NCBI GenBank assembly: GCA_030684395.1
Contig: JAUXTT010000026.1
Span: forward strand, 62,001 to 126,000
DNA length: 64,000 nucleotides
DNA from: Bacteroidota bacterium
GTDB taxonomy: Bacteria; Bacteroidota; Bacteroidia; B-17B0; Aurantibacillaceae
Reading direction: 5' to 3'
Position 1 is the stretch's first letter; every line of letters starts with the position of its first letter. Position numbers and translations under genes: made by a program. The notes under the pieces were generated by a model. That model ran no database searches. It was not told where the DNA came from and was given only the letters and a program-made list of their open reading frames with translations. This document shows, piece after piece, positions 37,157 to 47,395 of this stretch.

Positions 37157-40102
37157 ATGAAAAAACATTTCACACTTTTTTTCTTAATATCTGTATTATT
37201 TTTTTTTATGCAATCTAATGCCAAAGCACAGGCTTTTACAGAAAATTTTGATGATATAACATCACTTACAGGCAATGGCTGGTTGATGCAAAACAATAGT
37301 TCTCCTATAGGTAGTTCAGGTTGGTTTCAAGGCAATGATGTTGCAAACTCAGGTCCTTTTGATGCATATAATGGAGCATCCGATGCTTATATAGCTGCAG
37401 ATCTTAATAATACTGGAAGTACAGGAACAATCAGTAACTGGTTGATTACACCAAACCGGATATTCAGCAACTGTGATACACTAAGTTTTTATACAAGAAG
37501 CACTTTAGCTTCAGTTAAGCCGGATCGTCTTGAAGTTCGTTTAAGTACAAATGGAACCAGTTCGGATGTAGGATCAGGAGCAACAGCTACAGGAGATTTT
37601 TCCCTGCAATTGTTAAGTATCAATACAAATTTAGTTGCGGGAGTTTATCCGCAAACTTGGACTCAATACACTATAATAATTTCCGGTTTGTCAACTCCCA
37701 CTTCAGGGCGTATTGCTTTTCGATATTTTGTTACATCGGGAGGCTCATCCGACTCAAACGCTGACTATATAGGAATTGACAATGTTGTTTATAAGCCGTT
37801 TAATTGTATTAACCCATTAAATCAAACATTAACTGTATCACAATCTACTATTTGCCCCGAAGGAGGAAGTACTACAATTGATTTAGCTTCTTCAGAAACC
37901 GATGTAAAATACTACCTTAGAGTTGATTCTAACAACGCGATTGTTGCAGGGCCTGTAGTTGGTACCGGTAATGGAGTTTCCTTAAATACAGGAAATGTAA
38001 CATCAACAACAACCTATAATGTATATGCTGAAAAAGTAAATTCAAGAGCTTTAGAGTTTACAGGCAACTCCGGATTAAAGAAAGTAAGTTTAGGTACGAA
38101 TTTATATACCGATAATATTGCAGGAACAACACAGCTAACCGTTGAAGCCTGGATTAAGCGGTCGAGTTTAGGTTCATTACACACCATACTTTCAAATTAT
38201 CAAGGCAGCTATCCTTTGCTTTTACGTATCGATAATGATAAATTAAATTTCCATATTAATAGCAGCACAAATGTACAGAGTAATAATACAATACCTGCAG
38301 GTGTATGGACGCATGTTGCAGCAACCTATTCAGGCACTCAAATCATGGTTTATATTAATGGAGTTTTAGAGGGTAGTCAACCATACAACCAGCCTTTTAA
38401 TTCCTCATTAAATGAATTAAAGATTGGTGCAGGTTTAAGTAATAATACCGAATATTTCCCTGGAGATATTGCTGATGTTCGAATATGGAATTATGAAAGA
38501 TCAGCTACCCAAATTTCCAACAGTATGAACCAACTTTTAACCGCAACTGAAAGCGGATTAATTGCTAATTATCAATTTTCAGAAACTTCAGGTAACACAG
38601 CTACCAATTCAGCGGTGGGAAATTTATATCCAGGTACATTAATTAATAACCCATCCTGGGTGGCTGGACCACCGGCATTAAATCCACCTGTTTGCTCACA
38701 GGAAATGACACAATTAATAACCATTTCAGTAAATGATCTTACTGCACCTGTTCCGGACATAACTAATTTGCCGGATATTACTGCTGAGTGCGAAGTAACT
38801 TCATTAACAACACCAACGGCTACTGATAATTGCTCAGGAAATACCAGTTTAACTATATTACCTCCGGCAAGTATCGCCGGGGAAAATACAAACCTGGGGG
38901 TTTCTAATTTAGGCCCTCAGGTTTTCGCTATAAGCGGTCAATGTGTAATTGCCCAAGACGTTACTCCTGATGCGTATGTTTGTGATTCAATCCCGGCTGA
39001 TCTTACAGGAAAAATTGCTGTAATAAGGAAAGGTATTTGTAGTTTTCAACTTAAATTACATAATGTTCAGGTGAAAGGAGCTATTGGTGTTATAATTATA
39101 AACGATCAGGGCGGGACAACGGTTGAGGATATTCTGGATACTGACCCTTCAATCGTAATGCCAACATTTATGATATCTGAGAATGATGGTTTAGCATTAA
39201 TGAACGAAATAGGCTTAGGAAATGTTTCCGTAATAATGAAAAGAACAAATCCAGTAACCATAACACATAATGCAAGCCTGCCTATAACAACACAAGGAAC
39301 TACTGCAGTCACCTGGACTTATGATGACGGAAACGGTAATACAACAACACAAAATCAAAATGTAATTATCCAGGATATAACAAACCCAACTATTTCATGC
39401 CCTGGTGACCAAACAGAAATCCCTACCGGATCATGTGATTTTACTTTGCCGGATTATACCGGTTTAGGAATAGCGAGTGATAATTGTGTTACCGCTCCAA
39501 CAATCACACAGTCGCCAGTTCCGGGGACTATCATTTCTGGTAATACTATGATTACACTTACTGCAACTGATGCTGCATCTAACACTTCCACTTGTACATT
39601 TGAGGTTCTTTTACCAACAATACCAACTATAGATAATACAATTGACAACAGTTTAACGCCACAATTAACATCAAATCAAGCAGGAGCGAGTTATCAATGG
39701 ATTAATTGTGATAATGGAAATTCTCCGATATCCGGAGAAACCAATCAAACATTTACTGCAACTGCAAGTGGTAATTATGCAGTAGTAGTAACAGTAGGAG
39801 CATGTTCGGATACATCAGCTTGTGAGAGCGTAACATTTGTTGGTTTAAAAGAATTAAATTCATCACCGGTATCTATTTATCCAAACCCAACAAGCGGTAT
39901 TTTTACAATTGATTTTAGTACGAATATTGGAGTAGTTAATTTTTCTATAGTAACAGTTGATGGAAGAGTGGTGTTAGAAGACACAACTTCTGAAACTAAA
40001 TTAAAATTAGATTTAAACAATGTTAGTAATGGCATATATTTTATGCACTTAAATGGAAACTCATTAAATAGCGTTTTTAAGATTGTGAAGCAATCATATT
40101 AA
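37157..40102 (+). CDS. Multi-domain T9SS surface protein (choice-of-anchor/MAM-like, LamG, PA, HYR and sorting domains)
   Basis: FTENFDDITSLTGNGWLMQNNSSPIGSSGWFQG; LTVEAWIKRSSLGSLHTILSNYQG (LamG); GKIAVIRKGICSFQLKLHNVQVKGAIGVIIIND (PA); TATDAASNTSTCTFEV (HYR); VSIYPNPTSGIFTIDFS C-terminal domain. Confidence 0.88.
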   Translation: MKKHFTLFFLISVLFFFMQSNAKAQAFTENFDDITSLTGNGWLMQNNSSPIGSSGWFQGNDVANSGPFDAYNGASDAYIAADLNNTGSTGTISNWLITPNRIFSNCDTLSFYTRSTLASVKPDRLEVRLSTNGTSSDVGSGATATGDFSLQLLSINTNLVAGVYPQTWTQYTIIISGLSTPTSGRIAFRYFVTSGGSSDSNADYIGIDNVVYKPFNCINPLNQTLTVSQSTICPEGGSTTIDLASSETDVKYYLRVDSNNAIVAGPVVGTGNGVSLNTGNVTSTTTYNVYAEKVNSRALEFTGNSGLKKVSLGTNLYTDNIAGTTQLTVEAWIKRSSLGSLHTILSNYQGSYPLLLRIDNDKLNFHINSSTNVQSNNTIPAGVWTHVAATYSGTQIMVYINGVLEGSQPYNQPFNSSLNELKIGAGLSNNTEYFPGDIADVRIWNYERSATQISNSMNQLLTATESGLIANYQFSETSGNTATNSAVGNLYPGTLINNPSWVAGPPALNPPVCSQEMTQLITISVNDLTAPVPDITNLPDITAECEVTSLTTPTATDNCSGNTSLTILPPASIAGENTNLGVSNLGPQVFAISGQCVIAQDVTPDAYVCDSIPADLTGKIAVIRKGICSFQLKLHNVQVKGAIGVIIINDQGGTTVEDILDTDPSIVMPTFMISENDGLALMNEIGLGNVSVIMKRTNPVTITHNASLPITTQGTTAVTWTYDDGNGNTTTQNQNVIIQDITNPTISCPGDQTEIPTGSCDFTLPDYTGLGIASDNCVTAPTITQSPVPGTIISGNTMITLTATDAASNTSTCTFEVLLPTIPTIDNTIDNSLTPQLTSNQAGASYQWINCDNGNSPISGETNQTFTATASGNYAVVVTVGACSDTSACESVTFVGLKELNSSPVSIYPNPTSGIFTIDFSTNIGVVNFSIVTVDGRVVLEDTTSETKLKLDLNNVSNGIYFMHLNGNSLNSVFKIVKQSY

Positions 40103-40191
40103 TGTTTATACGCATAATTACAAATGTGACTTTGAAATAACTTAATTGTGATAGTTTTAATTTGTTTGTAATAATTAATTTAATCAATTCT

Positions 40192-40223
40192 AAAAAAGGC
40201 TGTTTCTATAAACAGTCTTTTTT
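40192..40223 (+). terminator. Rho-independent terminator after 37157 gene
   Basis: AAAAAAGGCTGTTTCTATAAACAGTCTTTTTT. Confidence 0.8.
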
Positions 40224-40599
40224 ATTAGGCTTAATGGAAAATGCTATTTGTAATTTAATCTGATTAAGCCCGGCTGATTTTCAGGAAACAAGTTCGAAAA
40301 AATGTCGGTGAGGTCTGCTGTTAACTAACGAAGGTTAATGAGATCCTTGATAAACGATTGAAAGAACATAATTAGCGATGATCACATAAATTAAAAATAG
40401 AACTCCATGCATCCTGGTTTATTCTTAATTATGCGAAACAAAGGAAAACACAACCAGTAGAGAAAAATATTTCAAAACAGCAACCGAGCAAAAACACCTT
40501 ACAAAAATATTAGCATCTCAGTTCAATGCCCACCTGAATGTCGCTTATTCGGAAATTCTTAGCAGAGTCAAAAAACTTACTCAATCCGGTTTTTTATAT

Positions 40600-41682
40600 C
40601 TAATTTTCATTTAATAATACTGATGAAGGATTGTACCCAAATTGTTTTTTAAATGCTGCAGAAAATTTACTCGCATTTTCATATCCTAACAAATTGGCCA
40701 CCTCTTTAACCGTTTGCTTATTTTCTAAAAGTAATTGATTAGCAATTTGCATTTGCTGAGAGCTGAAATACTGAAGCAATGTTTTATTATGTATGCTTTT
40801 AAAATCACTTTTTGCTTTAGTAGGCGAAACGCCAACCTTAGCAGCTATTTTTTCAATCCCCGGAAAATCCCCAAACAAATGATCGCTGATGTATTTCTCA
40901 ATTTGCTGAACATTCTTTCTGTCTTTATCGCTTAAGTGAAAATGATTTTTTTCGATAGTTTCGGTATTAATTTTATTTATAAAGCAGGTTAAAATTTCAT
41001 CAATGTGTTTTTTTGCCCCTTTTATCCAATTCTCACCACTCTCTTTCTTTGCAAGTATAATCAGGTCTTCATATATGCTTTCATAAGCGCGGTCTTCCTC
41101 GTCTAATAAAATATAATTGTTCTTAGAATCAAAAAAGTTGGTAAGCTTACTGTTACCATACAAAGGATTGGATGCTTTTTGTTTCTCGAGCCACCTGTCA
41201 GTAAAGTAAATAGTAATGTTTTTCTCTTCCGAGTTTTTAAAATGGTATTCTGAAATGGAATGGCCTGCCTTAAACATCGACCAGGTATTGTTTTTCACCA
41301 CTAAACCATTAATGGTTGATTTGCTTGCGATATTCTTGTTCTTAAAGTGCAGGTTAATAAAATGATACTCGACCGGAATTTCTTTCTCGTAAAGATTTTT
41401 CATCAATACATTTTGCTTAAAATTTAATCCTGACACAAACATCCAAAGATCTTCTTCAGGGTTGCAGTAGTAAAAAAAAGCCTTGAAAAAAATGGTATCT
41501 GCAGACAATTTTTTTTTCGCTTTATCATGTTTGCAAAAAGGCATCTTATCAAAACTTTCAATAACGGTTACAGGTGAGTTATTTAAACTCGAAAGATGAA
41601 AGCTCCCGTTTTTATAACGTACAATATACTTTCTGAATTTCTTAAACCACCCGGAAAGTTTATAAAGCATTGTTTTTTCCAT
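40600..41682 (-). CDS. AraC family transcriptional regulator
   Basis: C-terminal double HTH: IEKIAAKVGVSPTKAKSDFKSIHNKTLLQYFSSQQMQIANQLLLENKQTVKEVANLLGYENASKFSAAFKKQFGYNPSSVL. Confidence 0.92.
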   Translation of the reverse strand: MEKTMLYKLSGWFKKFRKYIVRYKNGSFHLSSLNNSPVTVIESFDKMPFCKHDKAKKKLSADTIFFKAFFYYCNPEEDLWMFVSGLNFKQNVLMKNLYEKEIPVEYHFINLHFKNKNIASKSTINGLVVKNNTWSMFKAGHSISEYHFKNSEEKNITIYFTDRWLEKQKASNPLYGNSKLTNFFDSKNNYILLDEEDRAYESIYEDLIILAKKESGENWIKGAKKHIDEILTCFINKINTETIEKNHFHLSDKDRKNVQQIEKYISDHLFGDFPGIEKIAAKVGVSPTKAKSDFKSIHNKTLLQYFSSQQMQIANQLLLENKQTVKEVANLLGYENASKFSAAFKKQFGYNPSSVLLNEN

Positions 41683-41725
41683 AAGAACATTGTAATTATT
41701 TACATATAAAAGTAAAACTTTATTT

Positions 41726-41779
41726 GGAAAAATGTCGTTTTGGAGCAGATGCTTTTGGGTTTTAATTGATTACTTAGTA
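41726..41779 (+). promoter_or_regulatory. Shared upstream element, copy 2
   Basis: GGAAAAATGTCGTTTTGGAGCAG-N21-TTACTTAGTA between divergent AraC gene and 41803 gene. Confidence 0.65.
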
Positions 41780-41802
41780 CTTGAACAATTAACCGTTTTT
41801 AT

Positions 41803-44800
41803 ATGATGAAAATTTTTTTACTTTTAGGGCTTATACTCGTAAACCAATTGGTGCGCGCGCAAAACATTGCCGCCGGAGATTTTAACTCATTTATGATATG
41901 TGCAACCGGGACAGTTAAAGCCTGGGGTGATAATCATTCTGGCGCATTGGGCTTAGGAGATTACATAAACAGAAAATTACCGGAGGAAATACCCGGAATG
42001 AACAATGTAGTTAAAGTTTCATCCTCAAGAAACCATGCCTTGTTTTTAAAAAGTGATGGTACTGTGTGGGCCGCAGGGGGAAACAATTTGGGCCAACTGG
42101 GAGATGGAACTTTGGTGAATAAAAAAACGCCTGTTCAAATTACGAGCTTAACTGGAATAATTGATATTTCTGCCGGCTGGGAGTATTCATTATTTCTTAA
42201 AAATGACGGAACTGTTTGGTCTTGTGGTCTCAATGACAAAGGCCAGTTGGGTTTAGGGAATAACAACAACACTAATATTCCCATGCAAGTTGCCGGTTTG
42301 AGCGGAATAACCAAAATTTTTGCGGCTTACCAACATTCTTTATTCTTAAAAAATGATGGGACTGTTTGGGGAACCGGAAATAAAGTAGCTGGTTTTACAG
42401 CGCAAGTAAACCCTCCGGCATCTATTAACATACCTGACCAAATTATTAATATTGATAATATAACAGCGATTGCAGCAGGTGACAATCACTCTCTATTCTT
42501 AAAAAATGATGGAACTGTTTGGGTCTGCGGATTTTCGCTTTATGTCGCAACCGGATTAACTTCTCATACATTAGCGATCAGTGCCTTCGATAACGTGGTT
42601 CAAATTCCTGGCTTAAGTGGCATAAGCGATATTTATTCCATGCATAATTCTTCATTGTTTTTAAAGAACGATGGCACCGTGCTTGCCTGTGGCCGAAATA
42701 GCAATTATGAATTCGGTTTATCATGGACAAATTCTATAATAGGAGCCCCTGCTCTTATACCAAATTTATCAGGAATCACTCAGATAAGTTGCGGTGAAAG
42801 CCACACTTTATTTTTGAAAAATGACGGAACTGTTTGGGTTTGTGGCGCAAATGGTTCTTATCAACAGGCAAATGGAGGAATTAATGGAAATAATGCTTCT
42901 GTACAAAACATCGGAAATCCATGCGCAATTCCGCCAACTCCTCCACAGGTTGATTTTAGTAATTTCCCGAGCAGCTTGTGCCTTGGTAGCAACGTGATTT
43001 CCGAACCTTCCATTTCCGGCTCTAACCCAATGATTGGCGGAGGAGTTGATAGTAGTATTATTGTTAACGCACCAAAAGCTATTTGCAGAAACAATGATGC
43101 GGTATTTGTATTAGAAGCTAATGATCAGATCAAAAGCTTTGATTTTAACGGTAACTTACTTTTAACCTATAATGCCGGAGGCACATTCCTTAACTCTATA
43201 ACAGCAATGGCTGCCGATGATAATGATAATGTGTGGGTTTCAAGCAGTGCATATCCTGACCGGATCTACCGCTTTGGAACTGCCAATGACACCAGCTCCA
43301 TTCAATCCTACTACATTACCAGCCTTAGCTCCATGGGTTTCTTTGATTACAATTATACCCCGGGGAATTTATTTACAACAAGTACCGATGGAAACCTCGT
43401 GAGCATTGACCAAAATGATACGGACCCTTTTACTAACAGTAATTTACAGGCTGGTATTAGTCTCAACGCGAATCCGGTTACATCAATGACCTGTGATAAT
43501 CTTGAATACGCCGAAAAAAGAATTATTTATGCCGATCCGGTTGGAGGTAAAATATGGGCAAGACAACTATTTGATGCGAATGCTTCAAACTTAGACGCAA
43601 GTTTATTAATTGACAGTACCCTCACTCAGGGGCAGGCATTTGATTATGTTTGGGCTGATACAACAAGGCCTTATTATAACATACTGGCATCCTCCTCTAC
43701 CACAGGAGCTATTGGCCTTATTACAAATAGTAAAAATCCTGATGGAAGCTATTTTGGCCAGATTGATACTTTAATAACCGGACTTGTAAACTCACAAATG
43801 CCTGTAGGAATTGTATCCATTCCATTCGGTAATTTACCGGAATATTGGATTGCGGATAAATTAAAAAACAAAGTATTAAGGGTGCGTTTATATGTATATG
43901 AACTTATACCTGAACTTCCTGAAGGACTAAAGTTTAATACCTTTACCGGTAAAATAGAAGGAACTCCGGTTAATATCAGCGGAATACAAACATACCAGGT
44001 TATCATACACAACAACCTAGGAACCGATACCAGCACTTTCACATTTGCAGTGAACCCACCGAGTAATATTGCAAACACTGTAGGCTCATCAAGCGCAAGC
44101 GGTCAGGTTGATGATGGACTATCTATCAAGTATTTTGAAAACAATTCCTGCAGTCGTTTATTAGAAATTGCAGATTCAATCGGTGGCACCTCACCTGGTC
44201 ATACAAGCGTTACACAAACGGTTTATCCATTCGTGTCAGTAATTGCAAATGACAGCTTAATCAGAAGAGTAAATGCTCTTCGCGCTGATAATCAGGATTC
44301 ACTTCAGGTAGATATTAAATTATTTTACTCCTATCAGGATATTCAATTGTTTAATCAAACGCGTGGTTCAGTATTGTTAAGTAATGATACAACAGGTGGC
44401 ACCATGCAAATGGCAGTATTGCAAATGCACGATAAACCGGATGGCAGCAAAGAGCCAATTATTCATAGCCCTGTTACTGCCACCTGGTCAACAGCCAACC
44501 AGCATTGGGCAGCTACTGTACCTGTAACAAAATTCAGTGATTTTTATGGTAGTGATATTGCAACCTTAAGTACATTTGATTGTTCAAATACTGGTTCAAG
44601 TTCTCTAAACATACCAAACAGTTACTACGTTTGGAATTACGATACATTGTTTACATCAGGCACTTATGTTGATACTTTAATTAATAAAACCGGATGCGAT
44701 AGTATTACTACACTAAACTTAGCTTTAAACCCAACAGGATTAAGTGAGGCTGCTAGTAGCAGCTCCATTCATCTTTTCCCTAACCCCAATAATGGAATAC

Positions 44801-44994
44801 TGAATATTACATTTGCCGGCAATGCAGTTGCACCGGATAGAGTAAGAATCATGAATATTATAGGTAACGAAGTGTATAATCAAGCAGTGACGGGCAATAC
44901 ACAAATTGACATTACTTCATTTAATAGCGGCATCTATTTTGTTTCTGTTGATACAAAAGATCAAACGTTTGTATACAGAATAATTAAGGAGTAG
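41803..44994 (+). CDS. RCC1-repeat beta-propeller T9SS surface protein
   Basis: At least six RCC1-like units (HALFLKSDGTVWAAGGNNLGQLGDG; SLFLKNDGTVWSCGLNDKGQLGLG); C-terminal IHLFPNPNNGILNITFAG...SGIYFVSVDTKDQTFVYRIIKE. Confidence 0.9.
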   Translation: MMKIFLLLGLILVNQLVRAQNIAAGDFNSFMICATGTVKAWGDNHSGALGLGDYINRKLPEEIPGMNNVVKVSSSRNHALFLKSDGTVWAAGGNNLGQLGDGTLVNKKTPVQITSLTGIIDISAGWEYSLFLKNDGTVWSCGLNDKGQLGLGNNNNTNIPMQVAGLSGITKIFAAYQHSLFLKNDGTVWGTGNKVAGFTAQVNPPASINIPDQIINIDNITAIAAGDNHSLFLKNDGTVWVCGFSLYVATGLTSHTLAISAFDNVVQIPGLSGISDIYSMHNSSLFLKNDGTVLACGRNSNYEFGLSWTNSIIGAPALIPNLSGITQISCGESHTLFLKNDGTVWVCGANGSYQQANGGINGNNASVQNIGNPCAIPPTPPQVDFSNFPSSLCLGSNVISEPSISGSNPMIGGGVDSSIIVNAPKAICRNNDAVFVLEANDQIKSFDFNGNLLLTYNAGGTFLNSITAMAADDNDNVWVSSSAYPDRIYRFGTANDTSSIQSYYITSLSSMGFFDYNYTPGNLFTTSTDGNLVSIDQNDTDPFTNSNLQAGISLNANPVTSMTCDNLEYAEKRIIYADPVGGKIWARQLFDANASNLDASLLIDSTLTQGQAFDYVWADTTRPYYNILASSSTTGAIGLITNSKNPDGSYFGQIDTLITGLVNSQMPVGIVSIPFGNLPEYWIADKLKNKVLRVRLYVYELIPELPEGLKFNTFTGKIEGTPVNISGIQTYQVIIHNNLGTDTSTFTFAVNPPSNIANTVGSSSASGQVDDGLSIKYFENNSCSRLLEIADSIGGTSPGHTSVTQTVYPFVSVIANDSLIRRVNALRADNQDSLQVDIKLFYSYQDIQLFNQTRGSVLLSNDTTGGTMQMAVLQMHDKPDGSKEPIIHSPVTATWSTANQHWAATVPVTKFSDFYGSDIATLSTFDCSNTGSSSLNIPNSYYVWNYDTLFTSGTYVDTLINKTGCDSITTLNLALNPTGLSEAASSSSIHLFPNPNNGILNITFAGNAVAPDRVRIMNIIGNEVYNQAVTGNTQIDITSFNSGIYFVSVDTKDQTFVYRIIKE
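42040..42845 (+). repeat. Intragenic direct repeats encoding RCC1 blades
   Basis: Recurring TTCTTAAAAAATGATGGAACTGTTTGG-like block near 42043, 42192, 42342, 42495, 42657 and 42811. Confidence 0.8.
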
Positions 44995-45019
44995 ACTCTT
45001 CAAAAATTACACTATTACC

Positions 45020-45048
45020 AGGGGGCTTTTTGCCCCCTTTATATTTTT
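45020..45048 (+). terminator. Rho-independent terminator after 41803 gene
   Basis: AGGGGGC-TTTTT-GCCCCCT followed by TTATATTTTT. Confidence 0.85.
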
Positions 45049-45211
45049 CGGTTATTTGCAATATTAAACATAGATAACCAGACACTATGGTGAGTAAGTA
45101 GAAATTCATTCGTTGATTAAAGGTTCTATAAGTCCGGTAAATTCAAGTATTTTATAAAAATCCTCGACTTCATAGTACGACCTTTTCCCCACTAGTACCA
45201 CTGAATACAGT

Positions 45212-45250
45212 AACCCCAATAAACGTATGTTTGTTGGGGGTTTGTTTTTT
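45212..45250 (+). terminator. Second, orphan Rho-independent terminator
   Basis: AACCCCAATAAAC-GTAT-GTTTGTTGGGGGTTTGTTTTTT imperfect stem plus T tract. Confidence 0.65.
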
Positions 45251-45394
45251 GGTATTTTCAAGGGTTTCAGGATCAGGTTAAAAAATTCAGGGAATCGGGA
45301 TTATTTATAGCCGTTTAATTTGATCTCATGTTATCTGTGCTTATTTTTGAGCCAGAAATCTGTGGCTGCAAGATTAAATAAGGGTTTTTATATT

Positions 45395-47353
45395 ATGTTC
45401 ATCATAATTATGATGAACACCTGGCTTCGTGCAACAGATCAAAAGTACCTCGACAGCCTGAAGCTTGAATTAAAAAAAGCTAAAACCCCGAAACAAAAAA
45501 TTAAATGTTTATATAGCTTAAGCTTTGAATATGGTCTGATTGATCCCCGAAAAGGGATTAATTATGGTAAAGAATGCCTTAAATACGCTCAACAGATTCA
45601 TAATATTGAAGATCAATCGAACGCTTATAACGGCATGGGTAACGCCTATGAGACCATGGCAAATTACGATTCGGCACGCTGGTGCCACCAGCAATCGTAC
45701 GAGCTGGCAAAAAAACTTAACTCCAGACAATACATGGCTGTTACTCTTTTTAATGTTGGGTATTGTTACAAAGAACAGGGCGATTACAGAAACGCCCTGA
45801 ATATGTATTTGGAAGGATATAAACTCGTTGAAAATGAAAAGGAATATAATCCAAGGATTCATTATTATCTGGGAGAGATCTATATGAAAATAGGTGATTA
45901 CGATCAGGCCGAATATCACACTCACTTAGGAATAAAAAAATGCTGGCGGCCATATCACGATTATGTGAAACTCAATTTTTATATCAATCTGGGTAAATGC
46001 TATGCCCAAAAAGCAAAAACAGATTCGGCTATTTTTGTTCTTAACAAAGCACTGGTTGGGTTAAAAAAAAATACCGACCAATTAAGTCTTTGTACCTGCT
46101 TAAATGCTTTGGGCGAAGTTTACATGTACCGGAAAGAATATGCAAAGGCACTGGAATACTTTACAGAAGAAAACCTTATTCAAAAAAAAATAAACAATAA
46201 TAACGGGCAATGCATTTCGCACATGAACATTGCTTATTGTATGGTTAACCAAAAAAACATTGACCTGCATGAAGCAAAAAAACAGCTTTTATTATCCGAA
46301 CGGTTTCTTTATGCTATTGGAAACAACAGGGATATGCAAATGAAAGCTTACGATAAGTTAGCTGGTGCATATGAGAAAATTGGCGATAGCAAAACAGCGC
46401 TTTTTTATTTCAAAAAACACACTTATTATAAAGATTCTTTGTTGAACAAAGATAAATTTCATCAGCTTAATGAGTTAAATACCAAATACGAATCGGAGAA
46501 AAAAGAAAAACAAATTCAAATTCAAAAATCAGCTATTGAGAAACAAAATACTTTGTTAGAGCGAAACAAACTACAAACACTAACATTAGCTTTCTTATTT
46601 GCCTTTTCCGCTTTATTCGGGATATTTTTTTACAACAGATACAGGGCCAAACAAAAAATAAGGCTATTATTGGAAATACAGCGGCAAGAAAAACTAAGAG
46701 AAAATGCCTTAAAAGAAAAAGAAATTGAAGAACGAACACGTATAGCCAAGGATATTCACGATGAGTTAGGTTCAGGTATTTCCAAAATTTTTCTTATCGC
46801 AGAACTCTCTGTTCAAATAGCCCGTTCAAATGAAACACTTACTGAAAACATCAAAACAATTTCCAAAACAGCCAAATCCTTGGCAGACAACATGAAGGAT
46901 TTGGTTTGGTCGCTTAACCCGGAAAACAGCACTTTAGATAATCTTATTGCCCGAATAAATGAATTCAGCAGTGAGTTTCTGGAAGAGTTTCCTATTGAAT
47001 CAGCTTTCGACTTTCCTTATCATGTACCTCCTTTAAAAATTTCTAAAGAAGCCCAAAGAAATATTTTCCTAACCTTTAAAGAAGCACTAAATAACTCCGT
47101 TAAACACTCGTTTGCCAATAAAATAAACATAGAAATTACACTAAATTCGGGTGTTTTACACATAAAAATAAGTGACAATGGTAAGGGCTTCACTTCCGAA
47201 AAAATTAAAAAAACCGGAAACGGACTTAGAAATATGCAACAAAGAATAAGTAACATTGGTGGCAAGTTTGAAATTCATTCTTCTGTTAAAGGCACAAACG
47301 TTCAAATAGAGTATAAGCTAAATGAAAATGAATCAAATACTACTTTCATGTGA
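45395..47353 (+). CDS. TPR-containing sensor histidine kinase (LuxR-system / HisKA_3 type)
   Basis: N-terminal TPRs, one TM, EERTRIAKDIHDELGSGISKIFLIAELS dimerisation/phospho-acceptor, HATPase NALNNSVKHSFANKINIEI..DNGKGFTSEKIKKTGNGLRNMQQR. ATG 45395 preferred to 45320. Confidence 0.92.
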   Translation: MFIIIMMNTWLRATDQKYLDSLKLELKKAKTPKQKIKCLYSLSFEYGLIDPRKGINYGKECLKYAQQIHNIEDQSNAYNGMGNAYETMANYDSARWCHQQSYELAKKLNSRQYMAVTLFNVGYCYKEQGDYRNALNMYLEGYKLVENEKEYNPRIHYYLGEIYMKIGDYDQAEYHTHLGIKKCWRPYHDYVKLNFYINLGKCYAQKAKTDSAIFVLNKALVGLKKNTDQLSLCTCLNALGEVYMYRKEYAKALEYFTEENLIQKKINNNNGQCISHMNIAYCMVNQKNIDLHEAKKQLLLSERFLYAIGNNRDMQMKAYDKLAGAYEKIGDSKTALFYFKKHTYYKDSLLNKDKFHQLNELNTKYESEKKEKQIQIQKSAIEKQNTLLERNKLQTLTLAFLFAFSALFGIFFYNRYRAKQKIRLLLEIQRQEKLRENALKEKEIEERTRIAKDIHDELGSGISKIFLIAELSVQIARSNETLTENIKTISKTAKSLADNMKDLVWSLNPENSTLDNLIARINEFSSEFLEEFPIESAFDFPYHVPPLKISKEAQRNIFLTFKEALNNSVKHSFANKINIEITLNSGVLHIKISDNGKGFTSEKIKKTGNGLRNMQQRISNIGGKFEIHSSVKGTNVQIEYKLNENESNTTFM

Positions 47354-47395
47354 GTAACATTAACAGAGTCAGAGTTAAATTTGTAAAGCAATAAA

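Noticed and set aside
45518-45925. 135-aa minus-strand ORF
   Set aside because: Antisense to the TPR region of a clear histidine kinase gene.
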